Shown: in pieces, positions 51,932-59,387 of the stretch | How the letters are laid out: every line of letters starts with the position of its first letter | How positions within the stretch are numbered: the first letter of the stretch is position 1 | Origin: Nematostella vectensis | Taxonomy: Eukaryota; Cnidaria; Anthozoa; Actiniaria; Edwardsiidae | Direction: 5' to 3' | Length of the DNA: 64,000 nt | Assembly: GCF_932526225.1 (NCBI RefSeq) | Contig: NC_064038.1 | Location: forward strand, 4,340,001 to 4,404,000 | Notes under the pieces: generated by a model | What the model saw: only the letters and a program-made list of their open reading frames with translations | Told to the model about the DNA's origin: nothing | Databases searched by the model: none | Position numbers and translations under genes: made by a program

Positions 51932-51979
51932 CCACTTTTCAATTTTTTTACATCATACACCAAAGCATGTCTCTCACGC

Positions 51980-52801
51980 CTACCCATCGAAACACTCTTC
52001 CAACATTCCCTTCTCTTGCTCATCAAGACACCAATCCCAAAACCTGTCCGGATGCCAAGCTACTGGCATTAGTTCGTCCTCCAGCTTTCTACGGAATCTC
52101 ACCTTGTGTAGCTTCTCCGGGAGCTCCTCATGCACGAGGCCCCACCTCCACGCCGCACGTAGCACCGCGACAATTTCGTGTAGACCCCAAAACCGCGCGT
52201 AACTCATAGGCCCAATGAGATCGGTCGCGCCCCACTCCAAGCACAACCTCACAATCTCGAGGTTGCCAGATTCGGTGGCCGGTGTTATAGCATAGTCCGG
52301 GTCAAACTCCCAGAAGTTTTCTCTCAGCAACTCTAGAACCTCAACGTGGCCATTGTACGCCGCCTCGGCGGAGGTCCAACCGACGTTGGCATCGACGCCT
52401 AGATCTATCAATAACTTAACAACCCCCACCTGACCTTCCCCCGCCGCAGTACCCATGGCCTCGATCATAGCCTCTTCGTCGTCACAATACTCGTCCATCA
52501 CCTTCAAAACCTCTACGTGCCCGCCTTTCGCTGCCATGGACGCTGAATACACGAAGTCACAGGCGCCCAACTCACAACACATCTTAACGATCTCGGCGTG
52601 CCCATTCTCCGCCGCGCTCGCCATGGCCTCGTCGAAATCCGACGCGCCCCACTCTTTACATAACCTCACGGCCTCGACGCACCCCTCCGCCGCCGCGCGC
52701 GCCATGGCGGTGTCAAAGTCTGCGGCTCCCCACCTCGCTAAGGTGGCGGCTTGATCCTCCACGGTGAGATTTGTAAGACCTCCAGCACTTTGCATATCCA
52801 T
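51980..52801 (-). CDS. Ankyrin-repeat protein, 273 aa
   Basis: Six to seven ankyrin-type repeats of about 33 residues (ENGHAEIVKMCCELGACDF, KGGHVEVLKVMDEY, GEGQVGVVKLLIDLGVDANV, YNGHVEVLELLREN, ESGNLEIVRLCLEWGA). A C-terminal segment (LPEKLHKVRFRRKLEDELMP) looks like a PRANC/F-box-like tail, but I cannot assign it firmly. Ankyrin proteins of DNA viruses often target host signalling or ubiquitin ligases. Start at 52801, 26 bp from TTTAAAGA (52820-52827). GC-rich codon use (GCC, GTC) differs from the AT-rich virion genes. Confidence 0.88.
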   Translation of the reverse strand: MDMQSAGGLTNLTVEDQAATLARWGAADFDTAMARAAAEGCVEAVRLCKEWGASDFDEAMASAAENGHAEIVKMCCELGACDFVYSASMAAKGGHVEVLKVMDEYCDDEEAMIEAMGTAAGEGQVGVVKLLIDLGVDANVGWTSAEAAYNGHVEVLELLRENFWEFDPDYAITPATESGNLEIVRLCLEWGATDLIGPMSYARFWGLHEIVAVLRAAWRWGLVHEELPEKLHKVRFRRKLEDELMPVAWHPDRFWDWCLDEQEKGMLEECFDG

Positions 52802-52819
52802 TTTGTTATTACATCCACG

Positions 52820-52827
52820 TCTTTAAA
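52820..52827 (-). promoter_or_regulatory. TTTAAAGA motif of the ankyrin gene
   Basis: Minus-strand TTTAAAGA in TTGGTTTAAAGACGTGG, 26 bp before the ATG at 52801. Confidence 0.6.
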
Positions 52828-52922
52828 CCAATTTAATCGAATTTTTTTAGACGTGTTAATTCACATCTACTCCGAACTGACAGTTTTCTGGAAATCCTGA
52901 TTTCTCTGGAAATCGGGAAATA

Positions 52923-53849
52923 TCATACCACACCAGGCGTACCCAGGACTGTGGCCACTTCTTTCGCTTTCCTACTGATGGTTAACTCGGAGATGCCCGT
53001 TCTTTCGGAGAATTTTTTAAGTGTAATATCGACCCCCTTTAGCCGTACCCAGTAATAGGTTAAAGCGACCGCAAAGGATTGTGGGCGAGCGCGATTCAAC
53101 TCAGACGAGCGGTTCTCAGATCTGTAGTAGAGCTGGACCACCTCTCCCTTCTGTGCGGGGGACGCCGAGAATCTATCCATCACATCGCGAATGTGGTCCA
53201 CGACGGTGGGAGACGTTCCGTGTAGTAAGTAATCTTTAGGCGCGTTAATACTAAAGATTTTTAGACCCTTAAGGCAACTCTTCCTGCTCAATCCAAAAGT
53301 CTCCATCAAGGTTTTCGGTGTCTGACACTCACCGGACATCTTGTAGGCGTAGTAGATACACGCAAAGACGATCGCCTTCCGTGGGTCGCCGCGAAAAATC
53401 TGGCCTTTCGTCACCTGAGTGTATATCTCGTTAGCTTTGGCTACAATTACCCCGCTAAAACCCATGTTCTCCACATCCTTGTCAATATTTCTATCCTCAG
53501 ACCTACGTACCTGGACCCGACTTGGATTCGAAGACCGTTTGCCGTCGGAATGTCCGTAAAAACCCCACTCCCTTTCGTGTGCGATCACGCGCTGCATCTG
53601 TTCCCCGCACTCTAAGCAACTAGTGACCCCGTCTTCTGTGACTAGGTCGTCATGATTGCAAAGGGTGTTACTACTATCCTCGTCTCCCAAGGAGGCTCTA
53701 CTAGTCTCGTATTCGGTGAGGGCTCGGTCAAACAGTGCAAATTCCGGCATGAGGGTGGGGACGTTAATCTCAGGCACCGGTCCGCCGGGGATATTGTATG
53801 GTGGTGGTGACCGATCTTCAACCGTACGTTCAACTGTTCGTTCCTCCAT
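52923..53849 (-). CDS. TFIIB-like transcription factor, 308 aa
   Basis: Leader MEERTVERTVE and linker GPVPEINVPTLMP (23-35, shared with PolB); a zinc ribbon with C64, H66, C78, C81 (CNH...CLECGEQMQ); then two cyclin-like helical repeats, including DPRKAIVFACIYYAYK and RARPQSFAVALTYYWVR, and a C-terminal helix-turn-helix-like end (FSERTGISELTISRKAKEV). This is the architecture of TFIIB/Brf1, also found in giant viruses. It should position RNA polymerase on promoters. TTTAAAGA (53868-53875) lies 26 bp upstream. Intact. Confidence 0.88.
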   Translation of the reverse strand: MEERTVERTVEDRSPPPYNIPGGPVPEINVPTLMPEFALFDRALTEYETSRASLGDEDSSNTLCNHDDLVTEDGVTSCLECGEQMQRVIAHEREWGFYGHSDGKRSSNPSRVQVRRSEDRNIDKDVENMGFSGVIVAKANEIYTQVTKGQIFRGDPRKAIVFACIYYAYKMSGECQTPKTLMETFGLSRKSCLKGLKIFSINAPKDYLLHGTSPTVVDHIRDVMDRFSASPAQKGEVVQLYYRSENRSSELNRARPQSFAVALTYYWVRLKGVDITLKKFSERTGISELTISRKAKEVATVLGTPGVV

Positions 53850-53867
53850 TTTATTAAACTGTTCATG

Positions 53868-53875
53868 TCTTTAAA
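53868..53875 (-). promoter_or_regulatory. TTTAAAGA motif of the TFIIB-like gene
   Basis: Minus-strand TTTAAAGA in AAAAGTGGTTTAAAGACATG, a longer block almost identical to the PolB leader at 37950-37970; it is 26 bp before the ATG at 53849. Confidence 0.65.
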
Positions 53876-53906
53876 CCACTTTTCAAAGGCTTTCTAGATG
53901 TGAAGC

Positions 53907-53930
53907 TGAGAGGCTAGCCCCTCGAGCTCC
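53907..53930. repeat. Dispersed palindrome GAGGCTAGCCCCTC
   Basis: GAGAGGCTAGCCCCTCGAGC, a copy of the element-wide palindrome, lies upstream of the TFIIB-like gene in a block (AGATGTGAAGCTGAGAGGC) also found in inverted orientation upstream of PolB near 37911-37937. Confidence 0.7.
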
Positions 53931-54020
53931 ATCTAGGTGTGATGTGTGTGGTTGCCAAGACTTCCGAAGGGGTCCGCGTGGGGGCGGTGCGGTCTAAAGT
54001 CTCCACACCACATTCGTGGA

Positions 54021-54281
54021 CTAGTATCTTACCCATCTTTTTTCGTCATACCGTGGCATGGAGACTAACATCGCTAGAACACCAAGGACAATTGTCGCCG
54101 CTCCGGCCACAAACCCAACGGGGTCGAAGCTTCCGTATTCTGAGTCTTCATAGTAATCAGCGTTACAACAGCAGTGTTCAGGCCCCGCATCCGCAGTGTC
54201 ACTCACATTCACCTCCAGCACCGAACAACCGCCGGCGGTAGCCGCATCGTTTTTGATCTTCACCTCCGTCTTTAATGTCAT
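54021..54281 (-). CDS. Small single-pass membrane protein, 86 aa, unknown
   Basis: Start taken at 54281 (MTLKTEVKIKN), 28 bp from TCTAAAGA (54302-54309); the frame is open further back into the terminal repeat, but without a supported ATG. A Cys-rich acidic segment (HCCCNADYYEDSEYG) precedes one hydrophobic helix (FVAGAATIVLGVLAMLVSM) and a short basic end. Not recognised. It is the outermost gene at the right end. Confidence 0.7.
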   Translation of the reverse strand: MTLKTEVKIKNDAATAGGCSVLEVNVSDTADAGPEHCCCNADYYEDSEYGSFDPVGFVAGAATIVLGVLAMLVSMPRYDEKRWVRY

Positions 54282-54301
54282 TTTATCTAGGGCCTCATAC
54301 G

Positions 54302-54309
54302 TCTTTAGA
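54302..54309 (-). promoter_or_regulatory. TCTAAAGA motif of the 86-aa gene
   Basis: Minus-strand TCTAAAGA in CTGGTCTAAAGACG, 28 bp before the ATG at 54281; it sits just inside the terminal repeat. Confidence 0.5.
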
Positions 54310-54315
54310 CCAGAA

Positions 54316-54631
54316 TAGCCCCTTGAGCTCCCCCTAGGTGCGACATGTGACAAAGTGATTGACAGGTGGGCTTGGCTATCACGTGATAAAGTGATTGACA
54401 GGTTCTTGACAAAGTGATTGACAGGTTTTTAAAGTGATTGACAGGTGGGCGTGGCTATCACGTGACAAAGTGATTGACAGGTGGGCGTGGTCGTGCAAGA
54501 GATCTTTGGCAAACTCGCGCATGCGCAGGTCGCGAGGCTTGGCGGAGGTGTGCGGAGACTTTTGCGCCACTTTTGGAATGAAATTTGGGATGATCAAAAA
54601 GTTGCGCCAGCTGCGCCATTTCCCTACTACT
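54316..54631 (-). repeat. Right terminal inverted repeat of the Polinton
   Basis: About 316 bp. The outer end (reverse complement AGTAGTAGGGAAATGG) and the next 150 bp match the left end with a few substitutions. The inner tandem GTCAATCACTTTGTCACGTG array has fewer and more irregular units (several shortened to ACCTGTCAATCACTTT). The element's last base is 54631. Confidence 0.93.
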
Positions 54632-54644
54632 CCAGGGATATACT
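54632..54644. other. 13-bp junction between the two copies
   Basis: CCAGGGATATACT separates the right terminal repeat from the point (54645) where identity to the ATPase gene (44311) begins. It matches neither the left flank of copy 1 (CTCGGT) nor the sequence before 44311. Confidence 0.8.
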
Positions 54645-55096
54645 ACGGGGATAAACGTTTCTTGGTATTATCACCGGATTCTAGTAACACCGATGAGATT
54701 AACGAGTTACTAACAGATTGTGCGGTGCTGTTTTCTGGTACAAATACGTTACTCGTTTTGGATGACTGTGCTGTATCGAAAGATCTAAAGCAACGCTCGA
54801 ACAAGTTTATCGATCTAGCGTTCTCAGGGAGACACGATGGGTTATCAGTGTGGGTATTGACGCAACAATTAACATCCATAGCAAAGCCCTTCCGTGATAA
54901 CGTCGCCTGTGTGGTTACATTCCATAATCCATCTCAAATCGGTACCAAAACACTGTTTGAAGATTATGGGGGTGACTTAGACGCCGAGACTCGTAAAAAG
55001 TTCGTAGAACTGCTGAAAACTGAAAAGTATTCCAGACTCTGTTTCTGCCTACGGCATCCATTCCAACGTTATTTGGAGATTCCTGCGACGCGGTGA
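54645..55096 (+). pseudogene. Truncated packaging ATPase (copy 2)
   Basis: Starts at codon 60 of the ATPase; the Walker A loop and start are lost, Walker B is kept. The frame happens to be open back through the junction into the terminal repeat (to about 54434), but that stretch is not a real N-terminus. Confidence 0.9.
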
Positions 55097-55156
55097 GCTC
55101 GAGGGGCTGACCCCTCGAAGTGGTTTAAAAACATCTTAGTCTACTTACAAAATAAG

Positions 55157-55687
55157 ATGACAAGCATTGAGGATTATATGGAAGAGGAGCCTGAGTCTAA
55201 GGGGAGTTCGAGGGGTGCGCCTCCTGAAGATGATGTTGAAGTCAAACGAGAATCGCTGGCTATTCTCGCATCTCTTGGGACTACGAAGGAATTTCTTGGT
55301 GTTGGTATGAGTCTTGGTGATATCAAGAAGCTCTCGGCGAGAGACGTCGAAAAGTACTTTGTCCGCTACCAGACTGTCTTAGGCAAGCAAGTTACTGATG
55401 GATTAGTAGAATCAGCACTTCAAGTACTGTCTCAAGTCATTTCCTATGTGGTTCCTGTAGATGACACCGAAGCGCTTAGCAAAGACTTACAGAACGACGA
55501 GTTGGTTAAACGCGAATTGTCGAACTTTGCAGGTCTCTTGGTATTGAAGGGAGGAAGGATGGTAGCACTTGCTAGCGGTCTCTTCCGAGTCGCTAAGCAT
55601 GTTAAACTAACACCTTCTTCACAGGAGACTTCAAACAAACTTCAAGAAGTTCCAAGCACAACTGTGCAAACTCTTGAGCACACCTGA
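55157..55687 (+). CDS. Uncharacterised 176-aa protein (copy 2)
   Basis: Identical translation to the gene at 44823-45353, with the same TTTAAAAA motif and CATCTTA/TAAGATG start-codon stem upstream. Confidence 0.8.
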   Translation: MTSIEDYMEEEPESKGSSRGAPPEDDVEVKRESLAILASLGTTKEFLGVGMSLGDIKKLSARDVEKYFVRYQTVLGKQVTDGLVESALQVLSQVISYVVPVDDTEALSKDLQNDELVKRELSNFAGLLVLKGGRMVALASGLFRVAKHVKLTPSSQETSNKLQEVPSTTVQTLEHT

Positions 55688-55827
55688 GCACACCTAAGCA
55701 AGCTCTTGAGCACACCTGAGCACGTCTAAGCAAGCTCTTGAGCACAACTGGGCAAGCTCTTGAGCACAACTGAGCAAGCTCTTGAGCATGATGTGATTTA
55801 AAGATTCTTTATCCAGAGTAAAGAATC

Positions 55828-56262
55828 ATGTCTGACGAAAATCAAGAGGTTGAGCAAATCACAAAGGACCCTCCCCCCAGGAAGAAGAGTGCCGCTAAGG
55901 AGAAAGATCCTATAAAAGTCGCTTCTGGTAAGAGAGTTGCCGAATATAATAGGAGGTGTAGAGAAGCACTTGCTAGGGAGATGAAACGCGAGGCGGAGGC
56001 GAGTTCAGAAGACGCTGCACGAGCAGAGACACCCCACCAAGAGGGAGCTCGAGGGGATAGCCTCTCGGACGCTTGGATTCCAGAGCTATCGTTTACAACT
56101 GTACTGGCTCTAGTTGGAATAGGGCTCACCGCATTGGATATGTATATGCGTTTTTACAAAAAGACGCCCAAGATCAACGCCAACGAGACTGAAACTTTCG
56201 AGAGGCCCGCCGCTCGAGGGGCTAGCCTCCCGAACGCGACGCCTAAAATAGGAATGTTGTGA
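55828..56262 (+). CDS. Single-pass membrane protein, 144 aa (copy 2)
   Basis: Identical to 45494-45928, including both in-frame palindromes and the 9-bp start-codon hairpin. Confidence 0.82.
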   Translation: MSDENQEVEQITKDPPPRKKSAAKEKDPIKVASGKRVAEYNRRCREALAREMKREAEASSEDAARAETPHQEGARGDSLSDAWIPELSFTTVLALVGIGLTALDMYMRFYKKTPKINANETETFERPAARGASLPNATPKIGML

Positions 56263-56296
56263 TTTAAAGATTAACCAGACCTTTAATAAAAAAGTC

Positions 56297-56521
56297 ATGT
56301 CAACTGAAAACAAGCTTGTGAAGACGTTTACCGATTCAGCGGTCATCATCGGGTTAGCCGCCGGTGTGGGTTATGTCGCTAAAAAGGCTATGAAAGAGTC
56401 ATTCATCAGCGACCCTTCGTCGAGTGTTACAAACTACGCTAAATGGGTTGCTGTCCTGTCCGGCAGTATGTATCTGAAAGATTATCTGGAAACACAAAAG
56501 ATTTTGCCGAAAGCGCTGTAG
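56297..56521 (+). CDS. Small membrane protein, 74 aa (copy 2)
   Basis: Identical to 45963-46187. Confidence 0.72.
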   Translation: MSTENKLVKTFTDSAVIIGLAAGVGYVAKKAMKESFISDPSSSVTNYAKWVAVLSGSMYLKDYLETQKILPKAL

Positions 56522-56553
56522 GCGGTCTAAAGATCTCGCAGACTGATTAATAA

Positions 56554-56970
56554 ATGGCGAGTATAGCATTTATGATTGGTGGGGCTATTCTTAATGCGAC
56601 GGCGTTTGTCGGAGGGAGTTACCTAGCGAGATACTTATCTTCTGACGCTACTCATGTTGATAAAGAAAAAATAAGACACGATAAAGCGCTTGAAAAGTAT
56701 CAACAAGCAATGGGTGATTGGCAGAAAAAAAGACAGGAATACCAGGATTGGTTGACTGAACAATACAACGATAAAGTTCGTGCGGATGAGAACGATAAAG
56801 AGACGGATGAGGCCTTCAAACTATACGCTCAAACACATCCAGATTTTGATTTGAAAGAGCCTGAGCTCTCAGATTACTACAGACCAAGTAGCAACCAAAA
56901 GATGGGAGAGATGGCATATGTTGGAGGTGGAATGTTAGCCCTTGGCTATGTAGCGAGTAGGTGGATATGA
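56554..56970 (+). CDS. Membrane/coiled-coil protein, 138 aa (copy 2)
   Basis: Identical to 46220-46636. Confidence 0.8.
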   Translation: MASIAFMIGGAILNATAFVGGSYLARYLSSDATHVDKEKIRHDKALEKYQQAMGDWQKKRQEYQDWLTEQYNDKVRADENDKETDEAFKLYAQTHPDFDLKEPELSDYYRPSSNQKMGEMAYVGGGMLALGYVASRWI

Positions 56971-57014
56971 GCCGGCACGACTTAAAGATTTCTTATCTTC
57001 AAACAAGATAAGAA

Positions 57015-58037
57015 ATGGATACAGATTTTGATCCCACAACAGAAGAAGGTAGAGAAGATTTGAATACTACTGTAGACGAAGATTATGACTCTCTTATTCC
57101 AAACGATGGTGAGGGAAGAGAATCATGGAATGAAAGGATTTCAAACAGATTTGGTAGAGGTGCAAGCTATGTGAGTAGGAGGTTGACCGACTTATGGAAA
57201 ACACGAAACCCCGGGAGGGCTGTCCCCGAGTACATGGAGTTACAGAATATGGGAGGTTCTCCTTCAACGGACACACTTAGGGTAGACCTTTTGTTATCGA
57301 AATATCCAGATCTTGATGAAAATTTAGTTCAGATTTCAACGGATGAGAGAGGAAAACAATTCATTTCCTTCTATTCTGCGAGAAAAGGTGGTTGGACTAT
57401 ACCAGAAAGGTTGTATAATGAGGATAGAACGGTGCGGAAGAGTGTTGACACCAAAATCAGATCCGGAAAGTACAAGCAAATTCAGATTCAACTCGATGAA
57501 CTAGACGCTACAGCTAATACACTCAGAGAAGAAGAAGAGAGAAACACCGAGCAAATGAGAAAAAATAATGAGGAACGAAGTGAAACAACTAACCAAGAAA
57601 GACTAAGAGCTATAGATCGTAAAAATGAAGAGCTCAGCGAAAGAAATTCTGTCATAGATGAGACTTTGGAAGAGAATCAATTGGAGAGAGAAAATCTTGA
57701 AGAGAGAATGTCGTTGAAAGATCGTGTCAAAGCGATTTTTAAGAAATACGGATTTACAGTCGCTGCTGTCGTTACCGCTGTGGGCGTTGTTATCGGTGTT
57801 ATTGTCTCTAATCTGAAAGCTGGGCTGACTAGTGTTGCAAAAGGTGTTGGAAATGGTCTGAAAACAATAGGCAAAAAATTAGGAGAAATACTCCCAGGAA
57901 TGGTTGGTGCGATAGCTAGTTTCATATTTAGAACGGCGGGTGAAGTTGTTGGCTTTTTAGCTAAAAACGCTTGGCTTCTCATCGTCGCTGTCGTTCTGTA
58001 CTTCGTAGAACGATTTAAAAGGAGACGGAAATCATAA
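57015..58037 (+). CDS. Coiled-coil membrane protein, 340 aa (copy 2)
   Basis: Identical to 46681-47703, with the 12-bp start-codon hairpin. Confidence 0.8.
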   Translation: MDTDFDPTTEEGREDLNTTVDEDYDSLIPNDGEGRESWNERISNRFGRGASYVSRRLTDLWKTRNPGRAVPEYMELQNMGGSPSTDTLRVDLLLSKYPDLDENLVQISTDERGKQFISFYSARKGGWTIPERLYNEDRTVRKSVDTKIRSGKYKQIQIQLDELDATANTLREEEERNTEQMRKNNEERSETTNQERLRAIDRKNEELSERNSVIDETLEENQLERENLEERMSLKDRVKAIFKKYGFTVAAVVTAVGVVIGVIVSNLKAGLTSVAKGVGNGLKTIGKKLGEILPGMVGAIASFIFRTAGEVVGFLAKNAWLLIVAVVLYFVERFKRRRKS

Positions 58038-58040
58038 CAA

Positions 58041-58664
58041 ATGGTATTACTCTACATTGAAGGGAACGTTGGTGACTTTACCGTCTATTTAGAACACCCT
58101 ATTGAAAAGCCGCGGTTTATCGCGCTGCGAGGATGTGCGTTTCATAATCGTTGTAACAGTCTCTCAAGCGAGGGAACGGTCTCCGACGGTGAGAACATTA
58201 TCCTCAGGATCCCCGCGGGGCAGTATACGATCGAGACGCTAAAACTTCAAATAGATGGGGGTATGCGTCTTGGTGAAAAGCCAATCTCTATTAGAGACTC
58301 GTCACTCGAGGTTCATCGAAACGTTGTGTTGAATGAGCCGCTTGCCTGCCTGTTAGGACTCAAGACCAGGGAGCTGGAAGCAAACACTCGCCACAAGATA
58401 AAGACGATAGGTCACGAGGCTATTTTTATCCACTGCGACCTTGTGAACGCGTCTGACTCCCTCCAACAAGGGGCGCCCTCACAAGTCCTAGCAAGTGTAG
58501 AGCTTGATGAAGGAAAGATATACCTCAATCCAAGCGATCCGGTACGGGTTAGCACCACATCAGTCGGTTACGTGAGTAGTCTCCGTCTTAGTATAAAGGG
58601 CGGTGACGGAAACACAATAGAGCGCGGTCTCTACCCGATACGTCTAATTTTAGAAATCACTTAA
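58041..58664 (+). CDS. Candidate penton, 207 aa (copy 2)
   Basis: Identical to 47707-48330. Confidence 0.5.
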   Translation: MVLLYIEGNVGDFTVYLEHPIEKPRFIALRGCAFHNRCNSLSSEGTVSDGENIILRIPAGQYTIETLKLQIDGGMRLGEKPISIRDSSLEVHRNVVLNEPLACLLGLKTRELEANTRHKIKTIGHEAIFIHCDLVNASDSLQQGAPSQVLASVELDEGKIYLNPSDPVRVSTTSVGYVSSLRLSIKGGDGNTIERGLYPIRLILEIT

Positions 58665-58691
58665 AGAATAAACTCTCCCCATAATAAAGCT

Positions 58692-59297
58692 ATGGAAGAG
58701 TACAACTCAATCTACCCGAACGTACCCCGAGGGGTCAGCCCCTCGGGTGATAACTTCAGACTCCAAAAGACCCACGATGTTTTGGGAAGTTTGGAGCAAG
58801 AAGTTAAACATTACAAGAACGTGAGGAAAAAGTATAAACGAGCGCATAGCATGTTTTCAAAGTTAAGTGTGGTCTTAGGACTCTTATCCGTCATTCTTGG
58901 GTCTAGTGGTTTGGGGACTTCTCTGTCGGGTTTTGGTATCGTCGTCGGAGTTCCGTTGGGTGCTTTGGCCGGTGTTTTCGGTCTCACCTCTGTAGGCTGT
59001 GCGGCTGTTTCTAAACGGCTGTCGCAAAAAGTCTCCAAGCACGACCAAACAGCGGCGATGGCAAAGGCAAAAGTAAATAGCATACGCGACCTGGTCTCTA
59101 AAGCTTTAAAAGACAACAAAATATCAGACGAAGAGTTCTCTTTAATCTTGAACGAGGTGGACAAGTTTGAGGCTCTAAAGCTCCAGATCCGTCAAAAGTC
59201 GGTAAGAGAGGACGAAAAAAACGTAAACATTACCAAGCTGAGGGAAACAGTAAGAGAAGAGATTTTGAAAGACCTGGCGAGTCGACCCGCTCGGTGA
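58692..59297 (+). CDS. Two-helix membrane protein, 201 aa (copy 2)
   Basis: Identical to 48358-48963, with the in-frame palindrome near residues 12-19. Confidence 0.78.
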   Translation: MEEYNSIYPNVPRGVSPSGDNFRLQKTHDVLGSLEQEVKHYKNVRKKYKRAHSMFSKLSVVLGLLSVILGSSGLGTSLSGFGIVVGVPLGALAGVFGLTSVGCAAVSKRLSQKVSKHDQTAAMAKAKVNSIRDLVSKALKDNKISDEEFSLILNEVDKFEALKLQIRQKSVREDEKNVNITKLRETVREEILKDLASRPAR

Positions 59298-59387
59298 AAT
59301 TTCTGTACGAGAGAACCCCCGTCGGATGGATCTATGAATTGAGATGCGTAAAGGACTGATTTAAAAACATCTTATATGTCATATAAG

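Larger units (their letters stand above)
37528..54631. mobile_element. Polinton/Maverick (adintovirus-like) element, copy 1
   Basis: A 17,104-bp element bounded by terminal inverted repeats that both start AGTAGTAGGGAAATGG, in keeping with the AG...CT ends of Polintons. It encodes the hallmark set: protein-primed PolB, RVE integrase, double-jelly-roll major capsid protein and packaging ATPase, plus a candidate penton, several membrane or coiled-coil proteins, and a minus-strand accessory block. I recognise no adenain-type protease. Frames are intact. The flanking hexamers differ (CTCGGT left, CCAGGG right), so a 6-bp target duplication is not seen, which may relate to the second partial copy abutting the right end. 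Confidence 0.95.

Noticed and set aside
37522-54637. Target-site duplication around copy 1
   Set aside because: The flanking hexamers CTCGGT and CCAGGG do not match well enough to call one.
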